From: Lutjanus erythropterus
Lineage: Eukaryota > Chordata > Actinopteri > Lutjaniformes > Lutjanidae
Direction of reading: 5' to 3'
Assembly: GCA_020091685.1 (NCBI GenBank)
Contig: CM034611.1
Span: forward strand, 12,437,909-12,501,908
Length of the DNA: 64,000 nucleotides
Part shown: positions 12,130 to 23,600 of the stretch, one piece after another
Layout: every line of letters starts with the position of its first letter
How positions within the stretch are numbered: position 1 is the stretch's first letter
The notes under the pieces: generated by a model
Told to the model about the DNA's origin: nothing
Databases searched by the model: none
The model's input: the letters and a program-made list of their open reading frames with translations, nothing else
Made by a program: the position numbers and the translations under genes

Positions 12130-12569
12130 TTTATCAATATTTTATCTACGTATCATTATGAAACTCGATATCGTCTTAGATTTTGGATATCTTTATATGG
12201 TGATATGACATAAGTGTTTCCTTTTCCTGGTTTTAAAGGCTGCATTCCAGTAAAATTATGTAATTCTATGTATTTATCAGACTGTTCTATCTGTTCAGTT
12301 ATTTATCTCTATCCACTTAGTCAGTACATGCAATTAATGATAATTATTTATCAAAAATCTCATTGTGTTCACCAACATCCTTATCGCTCAGCCCTAAATA
12401 CCTCTGCTGTTTGGTAGTTTAATTTACAGAAATGCATCATATTCCATGAGATCATCATATGCTTACACTAATTAATAATTTACGGTATGTTATTTTAAAT
12501 AAAATATGTATATCACGATAACTATAGTAAAAATCGAGCTATTATTTATGAGTCATATGCCCAGCCCTA
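12130..12569 (+). mobile_element. two adjacent family C MITE pieces
   Basis: The first piece ends CGCTCAGCCCTA at 12395. It contains GATATGACATAAGTGTTTCC, CCTGGTTTTAAAGGCTGCAT and ATTATTTATCAAAAATCTC, matching 1839-2095. The second ends GCCCAGCCCTA at 12569 and is more diverged. Both are right-hand portions of elements with GGGCTGGGC-type ends. Confidence 0.6.
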
Positions 12570-12799
12570 ATTACAGTGTTTATTTATTTATTTTCAAAGG
12601 GAGTGGAAAATATCCCAGGAGGATATTTTTAAACTTGTCAAACTTGCTCCAAAAATTCTCAAAATGCGTTTAAAACACGTACTTTCATTTTGAAACTACT
12701 TTAAAGAATAACATTTTTTTTTAGGTTTTGTAATCTTTGTGTGCAGTGTAATTTTATTCATTTAAAAAAAAAAAAAACCATCTCCCTAACATTTAACAC

Positions 12800-13330
12800 T
12801 TTTTATACAGGCTAGTGGCGTTATAGATGGAGGCCATTTATATCCCACGGCGTGCCCACCTCCAGCAGGTGATCCTGGTGTCGTAACGTGTCAGCGGTGG
12901 CCTGACATAAGTATAATAATAGTTAATAGAGCGTGATAGGGAGAGAATGGTATTAAACCTAACAAAGATGTGTCAGAAGCGAAAAAGTCTATGTCTTCAT
13001 TAGCCTGATCTCCAAGGACCGTCGAACATTTCATTAGTTTGTAATTTATGAATGTTTGACAAATATTAAAGAGTATGTAAATATGAGAGGCGTAATGTCT
13101 TTCCTGCGGGAGATGGCGAAATGACCCAAAGTCTTCGATAGACTGCTACACTGATCACATGCATTATGTTTCTCCTCAAACTGTGCATTTGCTTGAACAT
13201 ATTTCCCATCTGACGTGTGAAATAGTGCAGATAAACCAATGATTCATAATGTTGGCAGCATTTGCATCCCCTAATACTCGGTGTTATTTTGATATATGAT
13301 GATATACTGTCGCTTTTATCGAGTGTGTGA
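12800..13330. promoter_or_regulatory. candidate conserved noncoding element
   Basis: This repeat-free block includes AACATTTCATTAGTTTG and GTAATTTATGAATG around 13025-13060, with several ATTAG and TAATTT homeodomain-like cores and no coding frame. It lies about 6-7 kb beyond the zic4 3' end. The call is based on composition and locus knowledge, not on any alignment. Confidence 0.25.
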
Positions 13331-13860
13331 ACGCACTTTTGCCATTATGGCTTTGGCTAAATCAGTAGGAGGGTTTTTGTCCTAAAACGGTCCATTTCCT
13401 TGTTTGTGAACCAAGGAAAAAAATCGTTATTTTATTTTTATATCTGGCTATCTCAACTTCTTAAGTCCCTTTGTTCAGTGCTGGAACTTGAAGCAAAAGG
13501 CCTCTACAACTTTTAAAATTTCTGACTTTAGCAGCATTGACTATTTTTCCTGACTTTTTTTTTTGTTGAAAACACACCTGTTCGCCATTTTGTTACATAT
13601 TAGTGTCACTGAACAGTCTCTCAGAGGTCAGCAGAAGATGATAAATCCAAGTTATGATAAATTACTGTGCGACTTAATCGCCAAAGGGTAAATCCTCAAA
13701 TTCACAATCATTTATTCTGCGTGATGCATGGCCCACTTTTCTCAATCTGAAGTTTGAGCAGCCTACAAGAGACTCTTTTTGAAATATTTGCATCAATGTC
13801 AGATTTTGAAATCTTAAATAATTTGGTTTGTTTATGAAACAATGTGAAATTAGCAAAAAA

Positions 13861-13895
13861 GAAAAAAAAGAAAGAAAGAAAGAAAGAAAGAAAAG
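13861..13895 (+). repeat. AAAG microsatellite
   Basis: Repeated AAAG units after a short A-rich lead-in; simple sequence with no sign of function. Confidence 0.9.
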
Positions 13896-14974
13896 GGATT
13901 TAAGTGGGCCTGTTAGAGCTCCGCAGAAAGAAATAGTGCGCCATCAGATTAGTGTTTATACTGTGTTGTAGCAAAAAGAGTTGCACGTTTTTATTCCCCC
14001 TCTTCATATGCACACGCACACATGATGTCTGAATAGGCTTGCAACAATATTTAGATCTATATGTTTGCAGCAACAAGTTCTTGTGCGTATATAAAACTGC
14101 TTGTGCATTAATGAAGGAAGTCATCATGGCTCTTAATGCTGCAGTTCAGACTGCGACATCAAATGAGAAGAAGGAGATCTCAGATCAAAAGAGACCAAAT
14201 AAGCGGGTCGCTGATTCATTCATGCAGCTGCATTGAGACCAAGGCCAACAGGCGTATCATACACTGAAAGGGAGCTGCTATTCAGAGTGCAGGTGTGAAG
14301 TATGTGGCACATTCTGCCATATAATGTGGAGGTTGTTAGAAATCCGTGTTCGGGCCTATATGGGCTGCTAGGGGGCTGATTCGCATTGGAGGGAAGTAAA
14401 ATAACTTCGTTTCCTGAAAATCTGCGGATGACGGTAATCCTAAATCCTGTGGAGTGGAGGGTGGAGGTAGGGTGGAGGGTGGGGAGGGGGGTCTATAAGG
14501 TCTTATTGGCACAGATTTTTTTTCCAGCCTCTCCGGATGGTGACTTATGTGAGGTTTGCCTGCTATATACAAAAGCTACCGCAGGGGTGTAGCCTTAAAC
14601 CTGCCTTAACTCTGCTTGCGCACCTTTTTATATGCGGAATACAGTTAATTTAGCTTTAAAGGTTGTCATAAATCTTTATGACGGAAGCTCGTGCTAGCCT
14701 ATACATCACAAAGCCATGTGATCTTGGCTAACCTTGGGGGTGTTATCAGAATAAAATATTCAATATTCATGACAAGCTTTATGGTTGTAGTTAACTTGTG
14801 GGTGCTGCATAGTTTGCCTTCTGACCTCACTTCTTCTGCGCACTCTATCAAAGTCAAAGAAATAAAGTGTAATGCTCCTTTATGGAAAGAAAAACAGAAT
14901 AATCCTTTAATAATATTTAGATAGAAAGAAAAAGAGTAGAACTGTAAAATAGGGGAGATTTAGCCACATTTTAA

Positions 14975-15714
14975 AGGGACAGTTTATCCCAAAAATCAAA
15001 AGTACATATTTTCATTTTTCAAAAGTATTCTTTTCTTTATAATGCTATTTATCCACCTTGTTTATTTTGCAGATATCTACCGTCTCTCAAATATTTTCTT
15101 CCTATGGTCGAAAGTAGAGCTCGAACAATACTGACATTTTGGGGCCGATTCCAATAACAATTTTAGGAAGTGAAAAAACATTCCAATATTTCTATATCAG
15201 TCGATATTGCAATGATCCCTCAAATGTGGTCGTGCACTAGTGAAAAAGAGATGTAGATGGCGACTGGATATTTTACAATTTAACAAAAAAAGAAAACATC
15301 AGGGAACCTTTAATGGTATTTCTAATAATTAGCATGAACTATAAATTGATGACAAACAAACAGAGCAAAAAAAAAAAAAAAAAAAATTCTACATTGTAAA
15401 TTTAAAAAGACACAATCTGCATCATGGTCTGTGAAAAAAAACAACAATTGGCCCATACTGGAGAAATATACACCCATATCAATTTATGCCAATACTGGGC
15501 CAATAATACGGGCCAACTGATATATCAGTCTGGCTCTAGTATAAAAAAAGTAGTTCCTCGATTATCTTGAGTAACTGGATTATGATTTCTGTAAAAAAAG
15601 ACATTGTTTTTGAGTTTTTTCCAAAAAAGGCACTTTTTTGGCTGACTGCCATCTTGTTCCATTATATTTGAGAGAAGGCAGACATCTCTATAGTATTTTT
15701 GATGAACTGTCCCT
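14975..15714 (+). mobile_element. family D TTAA-type MITE, split
   Basis: The ends AGGGACAGTTTATC and GATGAACTGTCCCT are inverted repeats matching at 13 of 14 positions. TTAA lies immediately outside both ends (14971-14974 and 15715-15718), giving a TTAA target duplication of the kind used by piggyBac-type elements. The body is interrupted by a family B element at 15115-15538. No transposase is encoded. Confidence 0.8.
15115..15538 (+). mobile_element. family B hAT-like MITE nested in family D
   Basis: It starts TAGAGCTCGAACAATACTGA and ends ATATATCAGTCTGGCTCTA, with the outer six bases inverted. GGCCGATTCCAATAACAAT and CAATGATCCCTCAAATG match the other family B copies. The flanking 8-mers GTCGAAAG and GTATAAAA agree at five positions only. 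A run of 20 A lies at 15367-15386. Confidence 0.7.
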
Positions 15715-16261
15715 TTAATACATCTAAAATCTATTTATTTATTTATTGACTATCACAAATGGTAAAATCAATGCATCTTTTTTCTTCCACCAGTGTTCCC
15801 AGAATGCCATGCAGCTCTATTATAACAACTCTGTCCTGCTCTGGTGGCTCCATTGCACCTGTCTGTCTTTCTCTTTAGTTTCCATGCCAATTTCGGCCAC
15901 TTCATTCCTGATAATTATGACCTGGTTGGTGTTGGAGGTGCTGATGGTGGTGTTGGGAGCGTGGGGTGGGCGTGGAGGAAAAGAGGCTGGGGGGGAGTGA
16001 TGAGGGGTGGTGTGGAAGGAAGGGAAAGGGGAGGGTGGGTGAGTGAGGCTTTTACTCCTAGACTGCTAATCCCCCTATTAAAAGGGTTTTGTTCAATAAT
16101 GCCGGACAGTTTCCGGAAGTAGGATTACCGCCTCCATTATTTTACAAAGAAATGATATTTCACACTCAAATGAGCCTCAGGATGCAGCAGTGGTGGTGAG
16201 AGGGCCTTGGAAGAAATGAAATGGATTCATTTTCTTTTTGTTTTGTTGCACTTTGGGAAGT

Positions 16262-16524
16262 TTGAGGGCACACTACGCAGGATTTTCCTGAAGAAAAAAG
16301 TACAGACTCATTTAAAAATAATCTCTCTAAATCATCACTTATGATCCAGTAGAAGTGAGTGGTGCTGCCTGTATGAGCAGAGACTCTGCCATCTGCCTGT
16401 ATTTTCTTATTTTATCATTATTTTGTTGTGCTAAGGGAATTTTACTAACCCAGACGTCTCAACAATCAGCTATCTTTCTGGTGTGTTTACAAACAGCGAC
16501 TGACAAATCCTGCATATACTGTCT
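16262..16524 (+). mobile_element. family E TTAA-type MITE
   Basis: It shares TATCACTTATGA, CTGCCTGTATTTTC, TCATTATTTTG and TCTTTCTGGTG-like words in order with the copies at 28297-28544 and 35371-35651. The right end is followed by TTAA at 16525-16528; the left flank TTGA is a decayed TTAA. It is non-coding. Confidence 0.65.
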
Positions 16525-16528
16525 TTAA

Positions 16529-16556
16529 CCCCCCCCCCCCCCCCCCTTTTTTTTTT
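16529..16556 (+). repeat. C18-T10 homopolymer junction
   Basis: Eighteen C followed by ten T directly abut the TTAA at the right edge of the family E MITE. Such a run can form an i-motif on this strand or a G-quadruplex on the other, and its length is prone to assembly error. Confidence 0.9.
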
Positions 16557-16696
16557 CCTAAACAACATCCTTTCTGTAATTAATGTCTTATGTAAAAACT
16601 GCAATACCACCATCAGTTTTCTGTTTTGTTTCTTGGCATTTGTCTTGCTGCTCAAGTGGAGCCTCTTTCCTTCTCTACTCCTCCTCTATTTCTCTC

Positions 16697-16746
16697 TCAC
16701 ACACTCACACTCACACACACTCACACACACTCACACTCACACACCT
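16697..16746 (+). repeat. interrupted CA microsatellite
   Basis: CA repeats are broken regularly by CT, giving a CACACT higher-order pattern. Confidence 0.9.
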
Positions 16747-17051
16747 GTTCTTGATTCTTGACCTCATAGTTGATATCAGATGAGAGGTTGTCACTCAGCT
16801 GAAGGTGGGAAACCCCGATGAGTGAACCCAATGGGATCAGTTGTTACAGATCCTCTCTTACAGTCCTAGCTGTCTGTAGTATCCAGTGTCTGCATGCTGG
16901 CAATTTAACTTTTACAAGAAAAGCAAACAATCATCATATATGTGTATATATTTTTATCTCTGCTGTGGCGGAAACACAGTTTACTTAACATTTTGAACTC
17001 TTTGGATACAAGTTCCTTTGCAACCAAACCAACTTGTGGCAGCCTCATTTC

Positions 17052-18027
17052 TGACCAAAGTAGGGCTGGGCGATATGGACGGGATCAAATAGATATTTTT
17101 GACCAAATACCTCGATATTGACATTGCAACTTTACTGGAGGGATGACTATGGTGCTTTTGCAAATTATTTACACTAGGGCTGCAACTAATCATTATTTTC
17201 ATTATCAATTAATTTATCGTGCATTTTCTCGATTAATTTGTTTGTTCTTTGGTCCATAAAATATCAGAAAATAGTGAAAAATGTTTCCCAAAGCCCCAGG
17301 TGACATCCTGAAATGTCTCCTTGCACAGAAACCAAAAAATTTCAGTTTACTGTCATAAAGAAACCAGAAAATACTCATATTTGAGAGGCTGTAATCAGAG
17401 ACTTATGATATTTTTCCTTACAAAAAAAAAATCACTCAGAACAATTATCAAAATAGATGTTAGTCTCTTGACTGACAACTCATCAATTAATTGATTAATT
17501 GCTAAAGTTCTAATTTACACAATAAGATTTTTGAATAATCAACAATGAAAAACAGCAACACTGTAATTAGGGCTGGGTGATATTGCTTATGAGTATTCAT
17601 CTCAGTATGTTTAGGCAATTTCACAATATATATCTAAATATAGACATTTTCTCTAAAATAACATGCCATAAAGTCTCAAATAGTGTAGCATATGTTTATC
17701 TTACAGAATATGATGTATTGATTAAACTATCCAACAGTATATAAAGCATTTAGGGCTGGGCAATACAGACTTTGATGCTCTCACAAAATATCAATACAAT
17801 GATATTTTTGATAAATAATCATCAGTAATGTGTTTATAATGACTAAGTGGGTAAAGACAAATAATAGAACAGCTAGAAAAGTCTGGTGAATTCAGAATAT
17901 TACATCACTGCAGCCTTTAAAACCAGGAAAAGACAACACTTACTCCACATCTACAATGATGTCCAATATCTAAGCCGATATCTACCACAATATCGATATA
18001 ATACCGATATATTATTGCTCAGCCCTA
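17052..18027 (+). mobile_element. cluster of family C MITEs
   Basis: Three elements with GGGCTGGGC-type ends lie in a row. The first starts TAGGGCTGGGCGATATGGAC at about 17052, is broken by a family A insertion at 17175-17512 and resumes at ATTTACACAATAAG. A second starts TAGGGCTGGGTGATATTGC near 17572. A third, 17751-18027, has both ends intact (TAGGGCTGGGCAATAC and ATTGCTCAGCCCTA) and contains CCTTTAAAACCAGGAAAAGA. None encodes a protein. Confidence 0.7.
17175..17512 (+). mobile_element. family A hAT-like MITE with perfect target duplication
   Basis: The 338-bp element starts TAGGGCTGCAACTAATCATT and ends GCTAAAGTTCTA. It is flanked by identical ATTTACAC 8-mers (17167-17174 and 17513-17520). 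An exact 8-bp duplication is a hAT signature and fixes both boundaries. It sits inside a family C element. The interior has the family words CCATAAAATATCAGAAAA and CAGTTTACTGTCATAAAG. No coding capacity. Confidence 0.85.
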
Positions 18028-19735
18028 GACTGAAGACAGAATGTTTATATTTGCTCAAAGTCATAAATTATTACGCATAAAAGTCACTAAACTCTTGCAG
18101 AGCAGCCCTGCAGCACTGCTCCGTGATTTTATTTCACTTTGTGGTTTCTAAATGAATTCAGGGCCATTTCTCTTTGATGTGTGGCTGCAGTAAAGATCAA
18201 ATTCAGAAATGCTTTGGCTAAAAACACGAGAGCTCGCCTTGCCATGCCTTACTGACCCATGTTTTAACTCTCTCGCCTCTTCCTCTAGTGAAACAACCTT
18301 TTAAATGTTGCCTATCCTTCACTTTCAGCGCTGAATGGAAAATGTTTTTACGCGACTCAGTTAGTTCTTGTCCATTTTGACGACTGGAACTAAAAGCTTT
18401 AGACGGCCCAATAGAGAGGAGCCCAATAGAGAGGAGCCCAACAAATCGGCGACAAAAGGCTTTCCGTGTCATCAACGTCGTTCAGACGACCTAGAAGAAT
18501 CCCTCTGATATCAACTCCCACTTCAAAGACTCCCACTTTCAATTGAGATCCAACTATCTTGTTTTTTCTTCCTCTTTCCTTTGTTTTTTTTTCTTTTACG
18601 CACAAGAGCTGGTGCCAAAAGAGGCATCATCATCTTCTTCTATTTCCTTGGTTTAGTGTTTGCTCTGCGCTGAAAGAAAAGAATAAACTGTCATGCACTT
18701 AACCAAACTCTATAAACGTATCAGAGAGTTGTAGCTAAGTTGTTTCCACCCACTTCTGTCTGACTCAAGGCCGGAGTGAAAATTTACCCCTCAGCCAAGA
18801 AGTTTTCCCAGCACAACAGAGCTCTTTAGCTGCGTGTTTTCACTCCTCTTCAAACTCATTTTACACTTTTTATAATATATACACTAATGAAAAAAAATAT
18901 TTATCTTAAAAAAATAAAGCGTTTAAGGCAGACATAATTAATTTCACTTGGTGGTGTTTTACACATTTCATGTACGAAGCCTAAAATATGATTAAATGTA
19001 TCCATTGAGCAGTTCGGCCCTCTTGCAATGCAAGTCTATTATAGTGTGGGACAACTGCGTTTGAGCGGCTTCTCCTTTGATTGTCGTAAAGTAGGCCTGG
19101 AGCAAAAGAATATATTTTTCTTCTTTATGCTGTCCTCGTCTGCAGTATAAAGGACATAGATTACCGTTTCCTACCCCATGGGAAGCAAATATTACATTCT
19201 TTAGAGCGGGCTTTTGAGTCCGCGGACTTGGCCCCCATATCATTTGAGTTTGACTTGGCTATTGCTATAGAAATCTTAATTCACCATGAGGATTCACCGT
19301 CGTGAAAAAATGGCTCTTTGTACGAAATGCTCTTTGAAGTCTGGATCAGAATATTGTAGCCCCTTCATCAGACTCTAACCCACGTCTGCATCAAGCCACA
19401 GAAAGTAAGACTTTAACGCAATTTAAGTCGAACCTTTTAACGAGAAACACTTTAGATTTAAAGATTATATTTTCTAACCTTAAAAAGGCTTTCATTATTT
19501 ATTTTTTATTTATTTATTTGGATTTTAGGGGAAAAGTAGCATAAACATGAGTGTATCATCACTAGGGCTTTTCTAAAGGAAGCAACAGTTTTTTTCAAAA
19601 ATTGAAAAATTATTTTTAAAGATTAAAAAAAATAGCCGAAATTTTGCTCATACTCCCCCCAAAAGTGACCCGTTTTTGAGATATTTGATAAGTAGATATA
19701 AATTCCATATAGACCCGAATGGCTCAGCAGTTTTC
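18028..19735. other. gene-free DNA downstream of zic4
   Basis: This interval lies between the last MITE and the presumed zic4 polyadenylation site. No exon was found. It is mostly repeat-free and could contain short-range zic4 regulatory DNA, but no motif cluster is strong enough to call. A TTTATT-rich stretch at about 19491-19522 gives alternative minus-strand AATAAA signals for a longer zic4 transcript. Confidence 0.35.
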
Positions 19736-20595
19736 ACTTTAGTCATACAAGATTTATTCAAAATACTCACAAATTACAAGGCAATTCGGTACGCATTTTG
19801 AGTGCCGCTCGTTTTCAAATATTCAAAAAAAAAAAAAAAAAAAGAAAAAGAAAAGAAAAAAATATTGACGACAATGATACAAAACCACAAAATGCCCACT
19901 TTGATAAAACATTTATAATTCCACGGTCGTATATCAAATACTGCAGGCTTATTTATGAAACAGTTCGGTTGGTTGTTTGACCTTCTGCACAAATGGAAAA
20001 GAAAAAACGCTGTAAACATAAAATGTTTGTACAAATAACTGCAGTAAATCGGTAAGAAACTGCTTCTGAGAGACAGATCCTTACAAAAACTATCAACATC
20101 AACACATCGAAACTTGTACAAAATTTACAAATGTACATCTTTTGCCCCTAATTGAAACATGCACTTTGGTTCGATAATACAAAAAAAATCCTCAGATCAG
20201 ATTGAAAAATAAATAAAAAATCAAAACTCGGAATTTACAAAATAACTTTACACCAACATGCCTAGCCTACAATATACTGTACCACATAGTCTAAGGGATT
20301 TACAGTGGGCCGTCAGGGCGTCATAGGCACTGAGCCAACCATTTTGAATCGCTGAGGTTTGAAAATATATTCTTTTTATAGTGCCTGGAAATTAGCACGT
20401 CTTTAAGGTTTGCACTTTTTCCTTCCAATGTGGTTATAACGCGTCTCTTGGCTCTGGGTGTCAGTTTGGTGGCTCATCCAGAAGAGGGGGGGGACCAGAA
20501 GTGGGCCCTCACAGGCGTGTATAGGCACCGAAGCCAAACCATTTTTAATAGTCGAGCTCTTTAAAGTGTGTTCTGTCACTTCTTGGTCAGTCGGG
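19736..20595 (-). other. zic4: zic4 3' untranslated region (inferred)
   Basis: Downstream of the zic4 stop the minus strand is AT-rich and repeat-poor. It reaches an AATAAA signal at 19758-19753, so cleavage near 19735 is plausible and gives a UTR of about 860 nt. The stop-proximal part contains a decayed duplicate of the last coding codons (20317-20500). An A/G-rich homopolymer tract lies at 19826-19860. The true 3' end cannot be fixed without transcript data. Confidence 0.45.
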
Positions 20596-20690
20596 TTAAA
20601 ACGCGTCCCTCGGCTCTGGGTTTCTGTACGGTGGCTCGTCTGTGGGGTCGGGCGTGGAGGCCCCGCTGGGCGGTGTTTGGGCGCCGCTGG
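20317..20690 (-). repeat. diverged tandem duplication of the zic4 3' end
   Basis: Segment 20512-20690 (last coding codons, stop and first UTR) recurs as 20317-20500. Shared plus-strand words in order are TATAGGCACCGAAGCCAA versus CATAGGCACTGAGCCAA, CTTTAAAGTGTG versus CTTTAAGGTTTG, ACGCGTCCCTCGGCTCTGGG versus ACGCGTCTCTTGGCTCTGGG, and GGTGGCTCGTC versus GGTGGCTCATC. In the minus-strand zic4 frame the distal copy reads DEPPN-stop-HPEPRDAL-stop against [18 protein letters not shown], so it was once coding-like and now follows the real stop. Confidence 0.75.
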
Positions 20691-23600
20691 CACCTGAACT
20701 GTGGCACACGTACCATTCACTTAAATTCGCGGGCTGGGAGGCTCCCACCGGCTCCGACAGCACCGAGGAGCCCCCTGGCTCCCGGCCCAAGTCTGAGGAG
20801 GGGGACACCAGGGACGGGGTAGACGACTCGTAGCCCGAGCTGGGCGGGGGGGACTTGCAGTGCACCTTCATGTGTTTCCTCAGGGAGCTAGGGTGCGTGT
20901 AGGACTTATCGCAGCCTCTCACTTTGCAGTTGTAGGGCTTATCGCTGGTGTGGACGTGGGAGTGCTTTTTTCGGTCGCTGCTGTTGGCGAAGCGTCTGTC
21001 GCAGCCGTCAAACTCACATTTGAAGGGCTTCTCACCTGTTAACAGGGATGGTGACACAACAAAAGATAAATCCACAAATTAAAGATTCAAAGTCAGATTA
21101 TTTATTTATTTTATGAGACCATATCCTCCTGTGTTTTAGCAGCTTGATAGTGAGACAAATCTCATTAATGCAACATATAAACTCATAAACATATTCCATT
21201 TTAATCACCACTTTTGACCCATTAAAAGTTTGTGGATGTGTCTGTATCTGCAGATATCCTGCCCTCTGCCTGTATTTTGATTTTTTTCATATTTTGCTGT
21301 AGCTTCTAGGGGGCTTTACCAACAGAAAACGTCTGTATTTGACGTCCTGGGAGTGAGACTCAAACAAACAACTAGCTGTAAACCATTTTCAGCAGGTTCA
21401 ACTTAAAAACACAAGTTCCCCTGCTGCCTTCAAGTGCGAGTTCACCAAACCTAATTTAAATAATTAGCTCAATGATGCTGTTTGTTTCTAAATGTAATTT
21501 GATGAGTTGAGTGAACTCATCATTTCAAGTCAAAAGACTTAAACTCATGTTTTGTTTATAATCATATGTTCATAATCATATGCTCATAAGTTTTGAAGTG
21601 GTTTGAAAAAAAAGAAATTTTGAGTTAAATTTAAAAAAAACACACACATTTATGTAAGGTTAATTAAAAAAAAAGATTAATTGATTCCACTTAAATTTGT
21701 GATGTTTTCCGATATATCTTGCTGGTGCTTGAGAACATTTCTAACAAATCCCACTGATTCTAAATACATTAACAACGTGGGTAACACCACTTTATGGGCA
21801 CACATGGGCTTAAAATAACAAAGCAACAAGTATCTGTGACTCTAAAAATTAAAAAGTTTGAATAAAAAAACCACCAACAACAAAAACTGGCACTTGGATT
21901 ATTTTCTGTTATTTTTCAAAAGACATTTTATTATTAATATTATTATGTTTTGTTTTTTTTATTTACAGGGAACACTTTAAAAAGTTTGCCTGTTTGGACA
22001 GCCCTGCCATGAGCCTCAGTCTGGTGTAAACAGGAGGGCTGAACCCCTACTGTCCTGGGTCTATACCTGGCGTCTGCATGCATCAAGGCATACGTCAAAA
22101 CAGACAAGCTATGAGCACAGACATAGCAGGCCTAAAACCAACTGAAAAAACATGATAAATGAAAGTATCGCCACAGCCAGGCTTCACCTACTGTGTGCTT
22201 TCAAATAGCAGCCTGACTGCTATAAATGCTTATGGACTGAGTCTAATTTTTGCGTCTTAATAACAAGTATTCCTACCTGATTATGACAAGGCAAAAGAAA
22301 AAAAAAAAGACAATCTGAATAAATTACACGGAAATCATCCACTGCTGATTTTTCTCCTCCCGATTAAAGCTTTTGAGAATATGTAATTGCCTCTGTCTAA
22401 TTACACTTGCGGGTTTGAATATCAATTTGACCTTCAGCTGTTGGGTTGAGAGAGCCAATCAAGGATATTAGTGTAGTACAAGAAACCGTCGAGGAACAGA
22501 CCCCAGGGGCAGCCCCAGTCATAACCACACTTTCGGATAGGTTTTAAACATGATACCAAAAGACCAGGCCCCTTGGGAGTCAACACACAGAAATAATTTA
22601 ACAGATTTGTACTTAGGTAATGTGAGCAAATTATATGAATAATACATAGGGGTGCAGAATTGGAGCAAGAGGAGGGGGGAGTGTGCCATGCCATGCAGCC
22701 ACCGAGAAAAAGGAATGTAATCATTGTATTCATTTACAAGTCTGACTCGACATTTTGTGGCCTTTTTTCCTCCTTCCCTCACTGGCTCCACATGCAGCAT
22801 GGGGCCACAGAGGCGAGCAGCCATATTGTGCTTTATATGTTTTTAAAGTTAAAATCTGAACTGCTCATAGGGGCTCTGCCAACCTGTTGGTGAATTATTT
22901 TAGCAGTGTGCACTTGTCAACTTGTTGCTTTGGCTGCAGGCTATCAAAGAGCTGATGACTGCAAAAGCATGCTTATTCATGGAAACGTGCCATTAGACTT
23001 AAAAATAAAGGCTTCAAATACTTAAATGTAAAATAAAAGCACTTCCTTAATTGTAGTATTGTCAAATAATATAATAACTTTTATTACTAATATTATTATG
23101 GATTAAAACGAAATAGCATGCATAGAGCAGCTAATAAATAAAGCAACAAGTGGGAAACAAAAAAAACATCATCACCTCTCTATCATATCGGTTACACTAT
23201 AACGTGGAGATGCACTTTCCAACTTTTGCTGCCATGTCATGTCTGGCATGCACTAAGCTACATGGACAGGACCTGACTGTGGGCCTCAGTCTTTGTGCTG
23301 TGGTGTAAACAAGAGGTCGAACCGTCAAACGCCTGAGTGAGTTGTACCATAATCCCCCAAAGCTCAGTAACCTTTTGTGAAAAAAAAAAAAAAAAAAGGA
23401 AAAAAAAAACTTGTACTGATGCAACTCATCAGAACAAACAGGTGGTAGTGCAGCAATGTAGCTGCAGCAGCACATATTGATTAATTGTTATATTTTTAAT
23501 GCGTAAAATCGAATAAAATAAAATAAAATATCCTGAAAATTATGCAATCATGATTTGACTTGTGTCTGGATGCCTTCATCTGAATTTCAGCATGCAACTT

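Larger units (their letters stand above)
12570..14970. other. gene-free interval, partly regulatory-like
   Basis: No exon was recognised. From 12800 to 13330 the sequence is repeat-free with enhancer-like composition (listed separately). An AAAG microsatellite lies at 13861-13895. A GT/GA-rich stretch lies at 14450-14490. Confidence 0.4.

Noticed and set aside
20403..20720. 105-residue minus-strand open frame over the zic4 end
   Set aside because: It is out of frame with the zic4 fingers and tail. Its internal repetition comes from the duplicated 3' end, not from a real protein.
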